A DNA stretch of 64,000 nt, taken from contig NZ_LT745763.1 of NCBI RefSeq assembly GCF_900166595.1, positions 2,476,986 through 2,540,985 on the forward strand, read 5' to 3'. Positions 1 to 8,328 of the stretch are shown here, piece by piece. The stretch is from Virgibacillus dokdonensis. GTDB lineage: Bacteria > Bacillota > Bacilli > Bacillales > Amphibacillaceae. A program made the translations under genes and the position numbers. Position 1 is the stretch's first letter, and every line of letters begins with the position of its first letter. Under the pieces are notes generated by a model that did not search any database, was not told the origin of the DNA, and was given only the letters and a program-made list of their open reading frames with translations.

Positions 1-49
1 AAGTTGTTTTTTCTTGACTACTTTATAAAAAGTTTATGCAACGCTAGTG
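1..49. mobile_element. Right end of an upstream IS4-family copy (partial)
   Basis: Positions 2-59 repeat positions 1560-1617 exactly. The shared stretch is the terminal sequence of the IS at 60-1607 plus the 10-bp target repeat, so bases 1-49 are the right end of another copy of the same element lying mostly outside the window. It ends in the inverted form of the 17-bp terminal repeat (TTTATGCAACGCTAGTG). Confidence 0.8.
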
Positions 50-59
50 ATAATTTCCT

Positions 60-1607
60 CACTAGCGTTGCATAAAAAGTAATGCTTCAAGTCAAGCGTT
101 AATTTTCCATTTGAGACATATGTAACAGAATTTTCTGATATATGTTATTTGTACACAATGAAAAAAAGACAACAGGCATGAGAGGTAGCCCTTCATCCAT
201 TTTTTGAATAGTATATACTTTTAAACGAATGGATCGTATGTTAAATCATCTAAGTGTAACACGTCTCCTGTCTCATATTGTGCTAGGGTCTCTGCAAAAA
301 TTCGCTCATTGTCCCACCTTCGTCGTCCACTGGACTCTCGCTCTGGTTCTTTACGTACTTTCAAAATAAAGGTTGCCATGGATTGATCGTAACCATCCTT
401 TATCCAACGCAACATTTCCAGCAAGGTTCCTTTGAAACCTATTTTATTTTTCATTAGGATGATCAGGCAAAAGGTAATCATTGCAAGATAGACTTGATTA
501 TAAACGGCATTTTCACTCTTACCATATAATGTTGTAATGACCAAGTGTTGCCTGATCCATTTGAAAAACAACTCTATTTTCCAGCGGTTTCGGTAGATAT
601 CGCTGATTTCTTGCGCACTGCGCTTGGCGTCGTTACACACAATCCGAATAGGCTTGCCATTACTATCTGTTGTCTCTATCAATTGTAATGGATGTTTCAT
701 GTTTCCGATTGTCACCATGGCATGGCGTGTGATGGGAGAAGATGGATCCACGAGTAACTCTTCCACGACGTGTACCACTGTATTGGCTTTGATACGCGTT
801 GCAAATTTTATTCCTTTTTCCGAATAGGCATCGAACTTCGCAAAGTTGAAGTACCCGCGATCGAATACATGAAGCACATCTAACTGATAAACAATTAATT
901 CATCCAGCTGTGTCTCATCCGCTGGTCGGGCTGGCGTTAGAATCATCTTATCTAGCGAGAGCGTATCATTGCACAACCTAATTGAAGTGTGCATTTTAAT
1001 CCCGGCTTTTGTTTCTCGAAAATCAGCCCATTCATAGCCACTAAGACACATGGAAATAGTCGATGAATCAATCAAATGCAGCTGAAGCAATGCCTTTCCT
1101 GCTTTCACAGGTCCTAGTGTATACTGTACCTTTTGAATGAGATGACGAAGAATAGCTTCTGGTATTTCATGTGGGATTTGTCTATTCTTACGCGAGAGTT
1201 GTGACTTACTGATACTGTCTATACCTACTAATCGCTGCACCGTTTTTTTGCGTGAAACAGACTGACTGATTACTGCAAGATTTTCTGATTTTTTAAGTTG
1301 TGCGTAAATAAATAAGCGAATATAGGCAATGGTATCTAGCTTTTTCGCATACTTGTCTACCCCTTCCATATCAATCATTTTTTGAATAACTTTTGTATCT
1401 AATGGATGAATGTATTCCTTGAATACCATTTTTATGGTATGATTGTCCATGAAAGACTCCTTATAATTTGGGATTTGGACAGGACTACCATACCCTAATT
1501 ATAAGGTTTTTTTATGCGTTTTTGTATTGATAATTCCTATTATTCTTAGTATTGACACGAGTTGTTTTTTCTTGACTACTTTATAAAAAGTTTATGCAAC
1601 GCTAGTG
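60..1607 (-). mobile_element. IS4-family insertion sequence, complete, 1548 bp
   Basis: The ends are perfect 17-bp inverted repeats, CACTAGCGTTGCATAAA at 60-76 and its complement at 1591-1607. The element is bracketed by direct 10-bp repeats ATAATTTCCT at 50-59 and 1608-1617, consistent with target duplication by the IS4/IS231 group. A single full-length transposase gene fills it on the minus strand. The left target repeat directly adjoins the right end of another copy, giving a tandem arrangement. The exact boundary is uncertain by one base because the flanking T/A can belong to either repeat. Confidence 0.85.
221..1450 (-). CDS. IS4-family DDE transposase, 409 aa
   Basis: Cuts and rejoins the ends of the surrounding element. 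The acidic triad of the family can be placed at D128 (in HLID), D197 (in FDRGY) and E293 in the block with Y286, R289 and E293 that resembles the IS4 YREK signature. The ATG has AAGGAG six bases upstream and the frame is intact over 409 codons, a normal length for IS4 elements, so the copy may be active. The N-terminal hundred residues are helical and basic, as expected for end binding. The subgroup within IS4 was not determined. Confidence 0.9.
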   Translation of the reverse strand: MDNHTIKMVFKEYIHPLDTKVIQKMIDMEGVDKYAKKLDTIAYIRLFIYAQLKKSENLAVISQSVSRKKTVQRLVGIDSISKSQLSRKNRQIPHEIPEAILRHLIQKVQYTLGPVKAGKALLQLHLIDSSTISMCLSGYEWADFRETKAGIKMHTSIRLCNDTLSLDKMILTPARPADETQLDELIVYQLDVLHVFDRGYFNFAKFDAYSEKGIKFATRIKANTVVHVVEELLVDPSSPITRHAMVTIGNMKHPLQLIETTDSNGKPIRIVCNDAKRSAQEISDIYRNRWKIELFFKWIRQHLVITTLYGKSENAVYNQVYLAMITFCLIILMKNKIGFKGTLLEMLRWIKDGYDQSMATFILKVRKEPERESSGRRRWDNERIFAETLAQYETGDVLHLDDLTYDPFV

Positions 1608-1630
1608 ATAATTTCCTAGACTAGGACATA
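1608..1630. repeat. Remnant of palindromic repeat family used as IS target
   Basis: ATAATTTCCTAGAC just outside the IS is identical to 11825-11838, where it forms part of a member of the dispersed palindromic repeat family, and resembles the TTTCCTATAG half of other members. The IS4 element therefore seems to have landed in a repeat copy. Confidence 0.45.
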
Positions 1631-1662
1631 GCCGAACAACTAATAATGCTATTTGTTCGGCT
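1630..1662 (-). terminator. Hairpin after the VanW-domain gene
   Basis: AGCCGAACAA at 1630-1639 pairs with TTGTTCGGCT at 1653-1662. It lies seven bases past the stop of the leftward VanW-domain gene. The T-tract is poor on the minus strand, so termination strength is uncertain. Confidence 0.5.
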
Positions 1663-1668
1663 TGTTTG

Positions 1669-2541
1669 CTATTTAAAATTTTTCTGGAAATGTTCAACAA
1701 TATCTGAGGAATAAACACGAACAACTAATTTCTCATCCAACACATTCGCTCGCAGTAAAAGCGGTTGATTATACTTATTTTTAAAACTGAAATCAGGTCC
1801 CCACCAACTTACAGTTGCATCTTTTCCTGGCGGGACATAGGGAACATTTTTACTATGAGCATACCTTTCTACAATTTCAATTCCCTTTAAATCAACAGCA
1901 TTAAATAAAGTAGACGATACTTGACAAATGCCCCCGCCAATATCTTCAGCCAATTCACCTTTAACAATAACTGGTGCGCGCTTATATCCTTTTTCCTCTG
2001 TTCTCTCCCCTACTACTGTATTAAATGAAAATAACTCACCAGGAAACACCACATGACTATCTATCGCTTTGGCAGCAAGTTCAATATTCGTGGTTCTCTC
2101 CTTATTGGATTGTTTAAAATGAGTAACATAACTACCTAATTGTTTTTGACTAATTTCGAGTAATAGCGCTTTATCTACACGAGGGTATATCGGTTTTACA
2201 GGAACTTGAAATTCGTGGATATCTTTATTATAAAAAGCTTCTCTAAATCCAATGTGAAACTGATTTCTATCTATGGTAACCCCCGGTTTTCCAGATACAA
2301 CCTGCCCATTACGGTCTAATTTTGCATTTATTGGAGGGTGGTAAACTTTTTCATTTAAGTATTTCATTAAACTTTCCAATTTTAATTCATTTATAAAAAG
2401 TTTTTCTACGTTTTCTAGCGCATATTGATCAATTTCTACACGTTTCATCTTAATTTGTTCTGATTGCACTTCATTAGCTATAACTTTCTCAACTGGTAAT
2501 AAAAACAATACGAATATGAACGCACAAGCAACTAACCTCAT
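1669..2541 (-). CDS. Exported VanW-domain protein (YoaR-like)
   Basis: Predicted to be exported to the cell-surface side of the membrane. The start was set at the ATG at 2541, which follows GGGAGGT at ten bases and gives a typical signal peptide (RLVACAFIFVLFLLP then VEKVIA); the frame is open further upstream but has no better start. The C-terminal two thirds carry the VanW-domain pattern: a run ending in FSFNTVVGERTEEKGYKRAP, then GGGICQVSSTLFNA and a closing YVPPGKDATVSWWGPDF. VanW domains occur in vancomycin-resistance clusters and in many Bacillus surface proteins, but their biochemical role is not established. It stands alone, followed by a hairpin, so it is probably monocistronic. Confidence 0.8.
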   Translation of the reverse strand: MRLVACAFIFVLFLLPVEKVIANEVQSEQIKMKRVEIDQYALENVEKLFINELKLESLMKYLNEKVYHPPINAKLDRNGQVVSGKPGVTIDRNQFHIGFREAFYNKDIHEFQVPVKPIYPRVDKALLLEISQKQLGSYVTHFKQSNKERTTNIELAAKAIDSHVVFPGELFSFNTVVGERTEEKGYKRAPVIVKGELAEDIGGGICQVSSTLFNAVDLKGIEIVERYAHSKNVPYVPPGKDATVSWWGPDFSFKNKYNQPLLLRANVLDEKLVVRVYSSDIVEHFQKNFK

Positions 2542-2756
2542 TATAAGAACGACCTCCCATTTATAGTATAAGTAAAATAAGGGCAAGTCATTCAAAAAAG
2601 GGTAATCATTAGAAAAACTTGTTTTATTATGCAGTGGGTATTATAGAATTGTTTGCCTGCACAACATGAACCTAAGCCCATGATGCCGCTCTTACATAGT
2701 ATAAACCAAAACCATATGTCAGCTATTAAAAAAGAGTAAATATACATTCCATATAA

Positions 2757-2907
2757 CTATGTACTTCTTCTATTTGACAACCAATATTGAACGCACCATC
2801 CTACACTAGCTCCTATTAGTAATACCATATAATATACTATCAAAAAATATACCGATCATTAACCCTAAACCAGTTATATACAAATAAACATTTTCTGACA
2901 AAGTCAA
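2757..2907 (-). pseudogene. Small membrane-protein gene, apparently frameshifted
   Basis: A TTG at 2907 follows GGGGAGG by ten bases and opens a 33-codon frame that reads as a membrane segment (YLYITGLGLMIGIFFDSI) and stops at 2806. A second, overlapping frame continues with VLLIGASVGWCVQYWLSNRR and stops at 2757. Together they look like one roughly 50-residue protein with two hydrophobic helices and a one-step frame change near 2830-2840. No family was recognised. It could also be two unrelated short frames. Confidence 0.35.
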
Positions 2908-2936
2908 ATTATATATAACCTCCCCTATTTTAAGTA

Positions 2937-2988
2937 TTTTTTATACTATAAACCTTTAAATTTTTATGCTTTCCTATAGTATAAAAAA
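2937..2988. repeat. Palindromic repeat, copy A
   Basis: Perfect 14-bp inverted repeat TTTTTTATACTATA (2937-2950) and TATAGTATAAAAAA (2975-2988) with a 24-base loop containing AAACCTTTAAA and GCTTTCC. This is the most symmetrical copy of the dispersed family described in the findings. Confidence 0.75.
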
Positions 2989-3022
2989 ACAACCTCACCT
3001 AAAATAGGTGAGGTTGTTTTTT
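2986..3022. terminator. Bidirectional intrinsic terminator
   Basis: A 16-bp stem, AAAACAACCTCACCTA (2986-3001) with TAGGTGAGGTTGTTTT (3005-3020), with a 3-base loop and A/T runs on both sides. It directly follows the stop of the small leftward gene and overlaps the end of repeat copy A. Confidence 0.8.
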
Positions 3023-3122
3023 ACCTAAAATCTCTCGTTTCTTCCATATAATCACTTAACAGTCGATACCCAATTAACGAAGCAATAACCAAGAAAATCC
3101 CACATAACGATTTATTTTTCAT
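3021..3122 (-). CDS. 33-aa single-helix membrane peptide
   Basis: ATG at 3122 follows GGGGAGG by nine bases. The peptide is MKNKSLCGIFLVIASLIGYR then LLSDYMEETRDFR: a short basic start, one membrane helix and an acidic tail. The stop TAA lies at the foot of the terminator. It begins 49 bases after the NADH dehydrogenase gene on the same strand, so it is probably the last cistron of that transcript. I do not recognise a family. A small partner of the membrane-bound dehydrogenase is conceivable but not shown. Confidence 0.6.
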   Translation of the reverse strand: MKNKSLCGIFLVIASLIGYRLLSDYMEETRDFR

Positions 3123-3171
3123 ATTCGTAAGCCTCCCCATAAGTTTTAAATCATATTAGGCTGTGAACATC

Positions 3172-4386
3172 TTAAAATGGACGAAATTTTCCTTTTTTAA
3201 GTACTAGCTTAGGTCCACCTATAAGGTATAGAGAACGATTATCTACTACTTTCTTCATCGCAGCTGCTGCTTTTCCTTTAAGTTTATTATCATTAAACAC
3301 ATTTGCGATTCCATCTGAATGGCCAAGTGACGCAACTGTTCCTTTACTCTTAAAGACAAAATCGGTTAATGGCTCATTGTTTAATAAAGCAACCAAGTTT
3401 GCAGCTACAACATCCGCTTCTTGCATAGCTAATTGTGCAGTTGGCGGATACGGACGATCTGCGTTATGATCCCAAACCCAAGAACAGTCACCTATAACAA
3501 AAATATTTTCCTCATCAGACACACGTAAGTCACTATCTACATTTACTTTTCCTTTCGTAAGTTCAAAGCCAGAGTTTCCTAGCACAGAACTTCCTTTTAC
3601 GCCGCCTGTCCAAATAATTGTACCAGCCTTAATCAGTTCATTGTCTTCCCCTACAATAAACCCTTCTTCTGTACATTCTGAAATTGGCGCGCCAATCTTA
3701 ATTTCTACGCCACGATCTTCTAATGATTTCTTCGCATATTCAACCAACTCTTTATCAAACATTGGTAAAATAGATGGAGCCGCTTCTACATTAATAATTC
3801 TTACTTTATTACGATCAATATCGTATTTTTTACATAATTGCGGGACACGTTCTGCAAGTTCCCCAACTAATTCTATTCCTGTAAAGCCAGCACCACCAAC
3901 CAAAATATTCAAGCTATGCTCATCAACACTTTCACCTGAATTATATTTTGCAAATTGATATTCTATGTGTTCACTAATTAGACGGCTGGAATCAATATCT
4001 TCAATAGCGAACGCGTGCTCCGCCATACCTTTAATTCCAAAATCATTTGATTCGAATCCAAGAGCAACAACAAGATAATCATAATCCAATTCACTGTTTT
4101 CTAAAATGACACGCTGGTTATCCTTATCGATTTTTGTTACAGCATCAACGACAAGCTTTACTTTATTTGGATTAATAACATCACTAATTATAACGCGCGC
4201 TTGATTTGGATTAATCGTTCCTGCAGCAACCTCATGTAACCAAGTAGATTCATAATGATAATTATGTTTGTTAACTAATACTATTTCTGCTTGTTCAGGA
4301 GACAATTTTTGCATAAGGCGTTTTGTTGTTGTTAGCCCTGCATAACCCGCCCCCAACACCACTATTTTGGGTTTATTTAGACTCAT
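3172..4386 (-). CDS. yumB: Type II NADH dehydrogenase-like FAD oxidoreductase (YumB-like)
   Basis: Non-proton-pumping NADH:quinone oxidoreductase family, at the inner face of the membrane. The FAD-binding GAGYAG motif is at residues 12-17, a second nucleotide motif GGAGFTGIE lies near residue 165, and the FAD-contacting FVIGDCSW block lies near residue 300. Resemblance is strongest to Bacillus YumB, from NKHNYHYESTWLHE to the C-terminal LVLKKGKF. The start is the ATG at 4386 with GGAAGGTGG eight bases upstream; an upstream in-frame GTG lies inside that ribosome binding site and was rejected. It is followed by a 33-aa peptide gene. Confidence 0.85.
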   Translation of the reverse strand: MSLNKPKIVVLGAGYAGLTTTKRLMQKLSPEQAEIVLVNKHNYHYESTWLHEVAAGTINPNQARVIISDVINPNKVKLVVDAVTKIDKDNQRVILENSELDYDYLVVALGFESNDFGIKGMAEHAFAIEDIDSSRLISEHIEYQFAKYNSGESVDEHSLNILVGGAGFTGIELVGELAERVPQLCKKYDIDRNKVRIINVEAAPSILPMFDKELVEYAKKSLEDRGVEIKIGAPISECTEEGFIVGEDNELIKAGTIIWTGGVKGSSVLGNSGFELTKGKVNVDSDLRVSDEENIFVIGDCSWVWDHNADRPYPPTAQLAMQEADVVAANLVALLNNEPLTDFVFKSKGTVASLGHSDGIANVFNDNKLKGKAAAAMKKVVDNRSLYLIGGPKLVLKKGKFRPF

Positions 4387-4660
4387 AAAAACTTCCACCT
4401 TCCTATAAACTTACTTCTATATTGTAGGAAAAAGCGCTCCTCTTAATAAAATATAATAAAATGACATCAACACGCTTATCCTTCATTTACAATATAATTA
4501 TCATAACAAATATTTCATATTTAAGCCATTCACAAGAAGATTCTTTTCTCCCTCCTTTTACATATTGACCTTTTAAAAATAATGGCAAGTTTGTATTAGT
4601 GACTTGTAGTTATCCTCCTTTTACTTTATTTCCTACTCCATCCCTATTTAAACTTATTTT

Positions 4661-4690
4661 TTAAACGCTTTCAACATTTTGTGTTATAAT
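4661..4690 (+). promoter_or_regulatory. Promoter with overlapping cre-like site
   Basis: TATAAT at 4685-4690 lies about 50 bases before the acyl-CoA synthetase fragment. Immediately upstream, 4661-4675 read on the minus strand is TTGAAAGCGTTTAA, which fits the Bacillus catabolite-responsive element (TGAAARCGYTTT core) with one mismatch. The site occupies the expected -35 region, so CcpA binding would be expected to repress. The rest of 4387-4660 shows nothing else recognisable. Confidence 0.55.
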
Positions 4691-4739
4691 TTCATAATAA
4701 CGTATATTCTGAAAAAACGGAACAAGGTGGGGATTTTTT

Positions 4740-5240
4740 ATGGAACAAACGGAAGTCCGTGTAATTAATCATAAAGGGGAAGATGTAGCACCGAATGGGA
4801 AAGAAATTGGAGATATTATTGTCAAAGGAAATGGTGCCTTACAACATGCTGCACACCAGCAAACACTTGAAGATGGTTGGATTTTCACAGGTGATAGAGG
4901 GACAGTAGATGAAAATGGGCATATTCATGTACAAGAAGCAAGAAAAGACATTCCTCATTCCACAGGTGCTATATCTACAGCCTACTTAGAGCAAACTTTA
5001 CAGCAACATCCATCCATACAGGAAGTGGCGGTTGTCCCTATACCGCATAAAGAAAAAGGGGAAATTGCACACGCTTTTGTCGTTTTAAACGAAGAAAACA
5101 CCATATCCGAAGATAGCCTCCTTTCTTTTTGCAAGCAACATTCTGAAAATTCCTATATTATCCACATATCTATTGTAGAAGAATTGCCAAAAACAGCTAG
5201 TGGAAAAATTTTAAAAACAGAGCTAAGAAATAGGCTTTAA
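4740..5240 (+). CDS. Stand-alone C-terminal domain of an AMP-binding acyl-CoA synthetase
   Basis: Only about 165 residues are present, against 500-550 for an acyl-CoA synthetase (ANL superfamily). The hinge-type motif (WIFTGDRGTVDENGHI) and the end motif LPKTASGKILKTELR with the usual catalytic lysine are visible, but the ATP-binding P-loop domain is missing. The gene has its own AAGGTGGGG ribosome binding site and a promoter, so it is not simply a window or reading-frame artefact. The conserved hinge D/R and K region has drifted (EARKDIPHS in place of DRKKDMI), which suggests loss of normal adenylation. It may be a decayed remnant still expressed, or a partner acting in trans. Confidence 0.7.
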   Translation: MEQTEVRVINHKGEDVAPNGKEIGDIIVKGNGALQHAAHQQTLEDGWIFTGDRGTVDENGHIHVQEARKDIPHSTGAISTAYLEQTLQQHPSIQEVAVVPIPHKEKGEIAHAFVVLNEENTISEDSLLSFCKQHSENSYIIHISIVEELPKTASGKILKTELRNRL

Positions 5241-5302
5241 ATTATTAATAGCAGTATTTCATTGAAATAAAGTAAGTAAATGACACAAAATCTAAAATTA
5301 TG

Positions 5303-5331
5303 TTGACAAATGCTAGATAAATTGGGATAAT
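5303..5331 (+). promoter_or_regulatory. Sigma-A promoter of the uracil permease
   Basis: TTGACA at 5303-5308, a 17-base spacer and GATAAT at 5326-5331. It lies directly before the PyrR leader. Confidence 0.8.
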
Positions 5332-5340
5332 ACAAAAGAT

Positions 5341-5480
5341 AAATTGATACGGTTACCTTTAATTCAGTCCCGTGAGGCTGCCAAGGTGGAACAGATAAAA
5401 TTCTGTTGGTAAAAGAAATAAGCTTTATTTTTCTTTTATAAAGCACCCTGCATGCACAAACACGGTAGGGTGTTTTTCTT
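5341..5480 (+). promoter_or_regulatory. PyrR-binding attenuator leader
   Basis: The conserved PyrR RNA element is present at 5365-5380 (CAGTCCCGTGAGGCTG), inside a stem formed by ACCTT (5355-5359) and AAGGT (5383-5387). It is followed by an intrinsic terminator at 5444-5478 (CACCCT pairing with AGGGTG, then a T run). In Bacillus pyr leaders, PyrR with UMP binds this loop and favours the terminator, so uracil uptake should fall when pyrimidines are plentiful. Confidence 0.85.
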
Positions 5481-5521
5481 ATGCAGCACGGTAGCCGTTA
5501 AGTTAATAGGAGGAATACAAC

Positions 5522-6808
5522 GTGACACAACATAAAGAAATACAAGTAGATGAACGATTGCCTTTGTTAACGAGTTTACCACTTAGTATCCAGCATTTAT
5601 TCGCCATGTTTGGCTCAACAGTACTTGTTCCCATTTTATTCGGGGTCAATCCAGCAACGATATTAATGATGAATGGTGTTGGTACATTAATTTACTTATT
5701 GATTACAAAAGGGAAAATCCCTGCCTATTTAGGCTCTAGCTTTGCATTTATTTCACCTGTTACAGCCGTTCTTGCAGAATATGCTGGTGGAGAGGGTTAC
5801 AGCTATGTATTAGGTGGTTTTTTAGCTGTCGGTGTTGTCCTATGCATCGTCGCCTTTATCGTTAAACTTGCTGGCACAAGGTGGATTGACATCATTTTCC
5901 CACCTGCTGCTATGGGAGCTATTGTTTCGGTTATTGGATTAGAACTTGTACCTACTGCTGCTGAAATGGCTGGGTGGATCGCACCAGTTGGAGCTGATGC
6001 ATCATGGACCATTAACTCAGACACAGCTATTGTAGCTTTACTCACTTTATTAATCACAATTATTTGCTGGGTAACATTACGAGGGTTTTTGAAAATCATC
6101 CCGATTTTAATCGGAATTATTTCAGGGTATATCATCGCCTATTTTTTTGGATTAGTAGATCTTTCAGCAGTTCGTGAAGCAAGCTGGTTTTCTATGCCGG
6201 AATTTTATCAAATGAAATTTGATTGGGGAGCTATTTTAACCATCTTACCAGCTGCTATTGTACTTGTTCCTGAACATATCGGTCATCTATTTGTAACAGG
6301 GAATATTGTGAAAAAAGATCTTGCTAAAAACCCTGGCTTGGATCGTTCACTCGCAGGTAATGGCATATCGACCATTATTTCTAGCTTTTTCGGCTCTACA
6401 CCTAACACCACATACGGTGAAAATATCGGCGTATTAGCAATCACAAAAGTGTACTCTACATGGATTATTGGTATGGCAGCAGTTCTCGCTATTATATTGT
6501 CGTTTGTAGGAAAGCTTGCAGCACTGATTTCTTCTATTCCTACCGCTGTTATGGGAGGGATATCTTTATTACTGTTCGGTATTATTGCAGCAAGTGGACT
6601 ACGCATGCTAGTAGAAGCGAACGTAGATTATAACCGTTCGCAAAATTTAATCCTATCAAGCGTTGTATTAGTAATTGGGGTAAGTGGTACGACTGTACAG
6701 ATTGGCTCTGTTGCCTTATCAGGTATGGGGCTAGCAACAATTGTCGCTATCCTCCTTAGTATCTTCTTTAAAATATTGGATATACTGAAATTGTCAAATG
6801 AAGGTTAG
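5522..6808 (+). CDS. pyrP: Uracil permease (NCS2 family)
   Basis: Proton-coupled uracil uptake across the cell membrane. The 428-residue protein has about 12-14 hydrophobic helices with the NCS2 hallmarks: the early SIQHLFAMFGSTVLVP block, the VPEHIGHL motif with the substrate-site glutamate near residue 245, and NTTYGENIGVLAITKV. The GTG start at 5522 follows AGGAGG. The PyrR attenuator directly upstream supports uracil over xanthine as substrate. It stands alone, not within a pyr operon, and converges with the next gene across a shared terminator. Confidence 0.92.
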   Translation: MTQHKEIQVDERLPLLTSLPLSIQHLFAMFGSTVLVPILFGVNPATILMMNGVGTLIYLLITKGKIPAYLGSSFAFISPVTAVLAEYAGGEGYSYVLGGFLAVGVVLCIVAFIVKLAGTRWIDIIFPPAAMGAIVSVIGLELVPTAAEMAGWIAPVGADASWTINSDTAIVALLTLLITIICWVTLRGFLKIIPILIGIISGYIIAYFFGLVDLSAVREASWFSMPEFYQMKFDWGAILTILPAAIVLVPEHIGHLFVTGNIVKKDLAKNPGLDRSLAGNGISTIISSFFGSTPNTTYGENIGVLAITKVYSTWIIGMAAVLAIILSFVGKLAALISSIPTAVMGGISLLLFGIIAASGLRMLVEANVDYNRSQNLILSSVVLVIGVSGTTVQIGSVALSGMGLATIVAILLSIFFKILDILKLSNEG

Positions 6809-6833
6809 CACTTCCCCTATTAAATTGTAAAAT

Positions 6834-6886
6834 AAAAATCCGAACTAATTTTGACTACCAACATGGTCAATTTCGTTCGGATTTTT
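6834..6886. terminator. Bidirectional terminator between convergent genes
   Basis: AAAAATCCGAAC (6834-6845) pairs with GTTCGGATTTTT (6875-6886), with a weak inner TTGAC/GTCAA stem. It serves pyrP from the left and the symporter gene from the right. Confidence 0.85.
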
Positions 6887-6918
6887 ATATAATTACCTAT
6901 TCCCTATCCGTTGAAAGT

Positions 6919-8328
6919 TTATCTTTTTCCAAAGTATAGCAAGCCTACCAGAGCACCAGTCACACACATAACGATTGCAAAAATCAGGAATGGAATAGCT
7001 CCAAATTGGTAAATCAGTGGTACAGAAAGAGCGGTTACGAGTCCCCCGCCAAGAAATGGTTCATATACAAGTTGCTTATAACCGAAACCTTCAAAAGCAG
7101 GTGTTTCACTTCTAGGGTCTACAATTCGCATCAATAATAGACCTGTTGCAGTAATTCCCATCGATTGCCCAAAATCACCAATTCCACGTTCGAACCAATA
7201 AGAGGGAATCATTCTTGGTGCTAAAATTAAAAATCCCAACGCATTCCATAATATCCCTGTAATTGCTAGTAACAGAAACGGAACAATATAATCCCCTATT
7301 ACATCAATGGATACTGTACCTATAGCCGTTAAAATTAGTAAATCTAACGCAAACCCTTGAATTCGATTAATCATATTTCTATCTACAATTTGTGCGTTAT
7401 CTATTTTATTAAAAAATTTCTGGACAAATATCCCGCCAATCATGGCTAGTGGAAATAATGGGATATAAGTCATAAAGGTAGAGTCTGTAAACGGTGTAAT
7501 AATAACCGACTCTAGCCATATGAGAGCTTGTAAAAGGAGATATCCGACTAATACGGCTAAGCCAACTAAAGCAAAATGTAACGACAATGGTTCAATGGAC
7601 TCTGGTCTTACAGTCATTTTGGCAGCTGGATCACGATTTTCAAATTCCATAATTCCTTGCTTTCGTAAATCTGAAAAACCTTGTACATTTTTTATTACAT
7701 GTGTTTTTTCTTTTCGTACCGCCCAGTTAATTAAAATAATGCCGACAATTACGCCTGATAATATCCCAATTGTAGCAAGACCTACTGCCAAATCATATCC
7801 TTGTGCAAAGCCAATTTCTTCAAATGTTCCAGCTAAACCAGCAGCTGTCCCATGCCCTCCTTCAAATGCTACCTCAATAAGGGCGCCCGTTAGTGGCGGC
7901 AGACCGAATACGGGGCTCAATACAAGTATAGCTAACAGAATTCCTATCACATACTGACCCCAGCCAATTGTCCAGCCAAAAGCTAATTGTGGTCCACCAT
8001 AGTCCCATATTTTCCGTAAACCTGGAATGGAAGTTCCAAGAAACAGCGAAGCAAAAACAACGTTAATGAATAATCCTGGTAAATCGTTCCAGACTGCTGT
8101 TACTTGATCTGGAAAAATTCCATTCACCCAAAAAGAGTCTTCTGCTACAAATAGATATAGTATTTTCCCAAGTACTTGCGGTCCAAGCATTAAAGCTAAA
8201 AAACCTCCAATAATGGAGGCTGGTAAAAATAAATTCTGCAACCAAGCAACTCTTACCCGCACCCATTTTCCTAAGAGCAAAAAAGCGGCCACATATAAAA
8301 AAGCAAATCCAACTTGGCTTGCTGTCAT
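6919..8328 (-). CDS. Sodium/glutamate symporter-family protein (GltS-like)
   Basis: Integral membrane carrier, predicted Na+-coupled uptake of glutamate or a similar anion. The 469-residue protein has about twelve hydrophobic segments in two halves and contains the family's GGHGTAAGLAGTF motif near residues 155-167 plus a related GDFGQSMGITATGLLLMR block in the second half. It is longer than E. coli GltS (about 400 aa) because of a charged central loop after the fifth or sixth helix. The start is the ATG at 8328 with AAGGGGG eight bases before it; the longer in-frame start has no ribosome binding site. The real substrate is unproven. Confidence 0.75.
   Translation of the reverse strand: MTASQVGFAFLYVAAFLLLGKWVRVRVAWLQNLFLPASIIGGFLALMLGPQVLGKILYLFVAEDSFWVNGIFPDQVTAVWNDLPGLFINVVFASLFLGTSIPGLRKIWDYGGPQLAFGWTIGWGQYVIGILLAILVLSPVFGLPPLTGALIEVAFEGGHGTAAGLAGTFEEIGFAQGYDLAVGLATIGILSGVIVGIILINWAVRKEKTHVIKNVQGFSDLRKQGIMEFENRDPAAKMTVRPESIEPLSLHFALVGLAVLVGYLLLQALIWLESVIITPFTDSTFMTYIPLFPLAMIGGIFVQKFFNKIDNAQIVDRNMINRIQGFALDLLILTAIGTVSIDVIGDYIVPFLLLAITGILWNALGFLILAPRMIPSYWFERGIGDFGQSMGITATGLLLMRIVDPRSETPAFEGFGYKQLVYEPFLGGGLVTALSVPLIYQFGAIPFLIFAIVMCVTGALVGLLYFGKR

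Noticed and set aside
1..95. Long imperfect hairpin read as a possible miniature element
   Set aside because: The symmetry is fully explained by two facing IS4 ends with a 10-bp target repeat between them.
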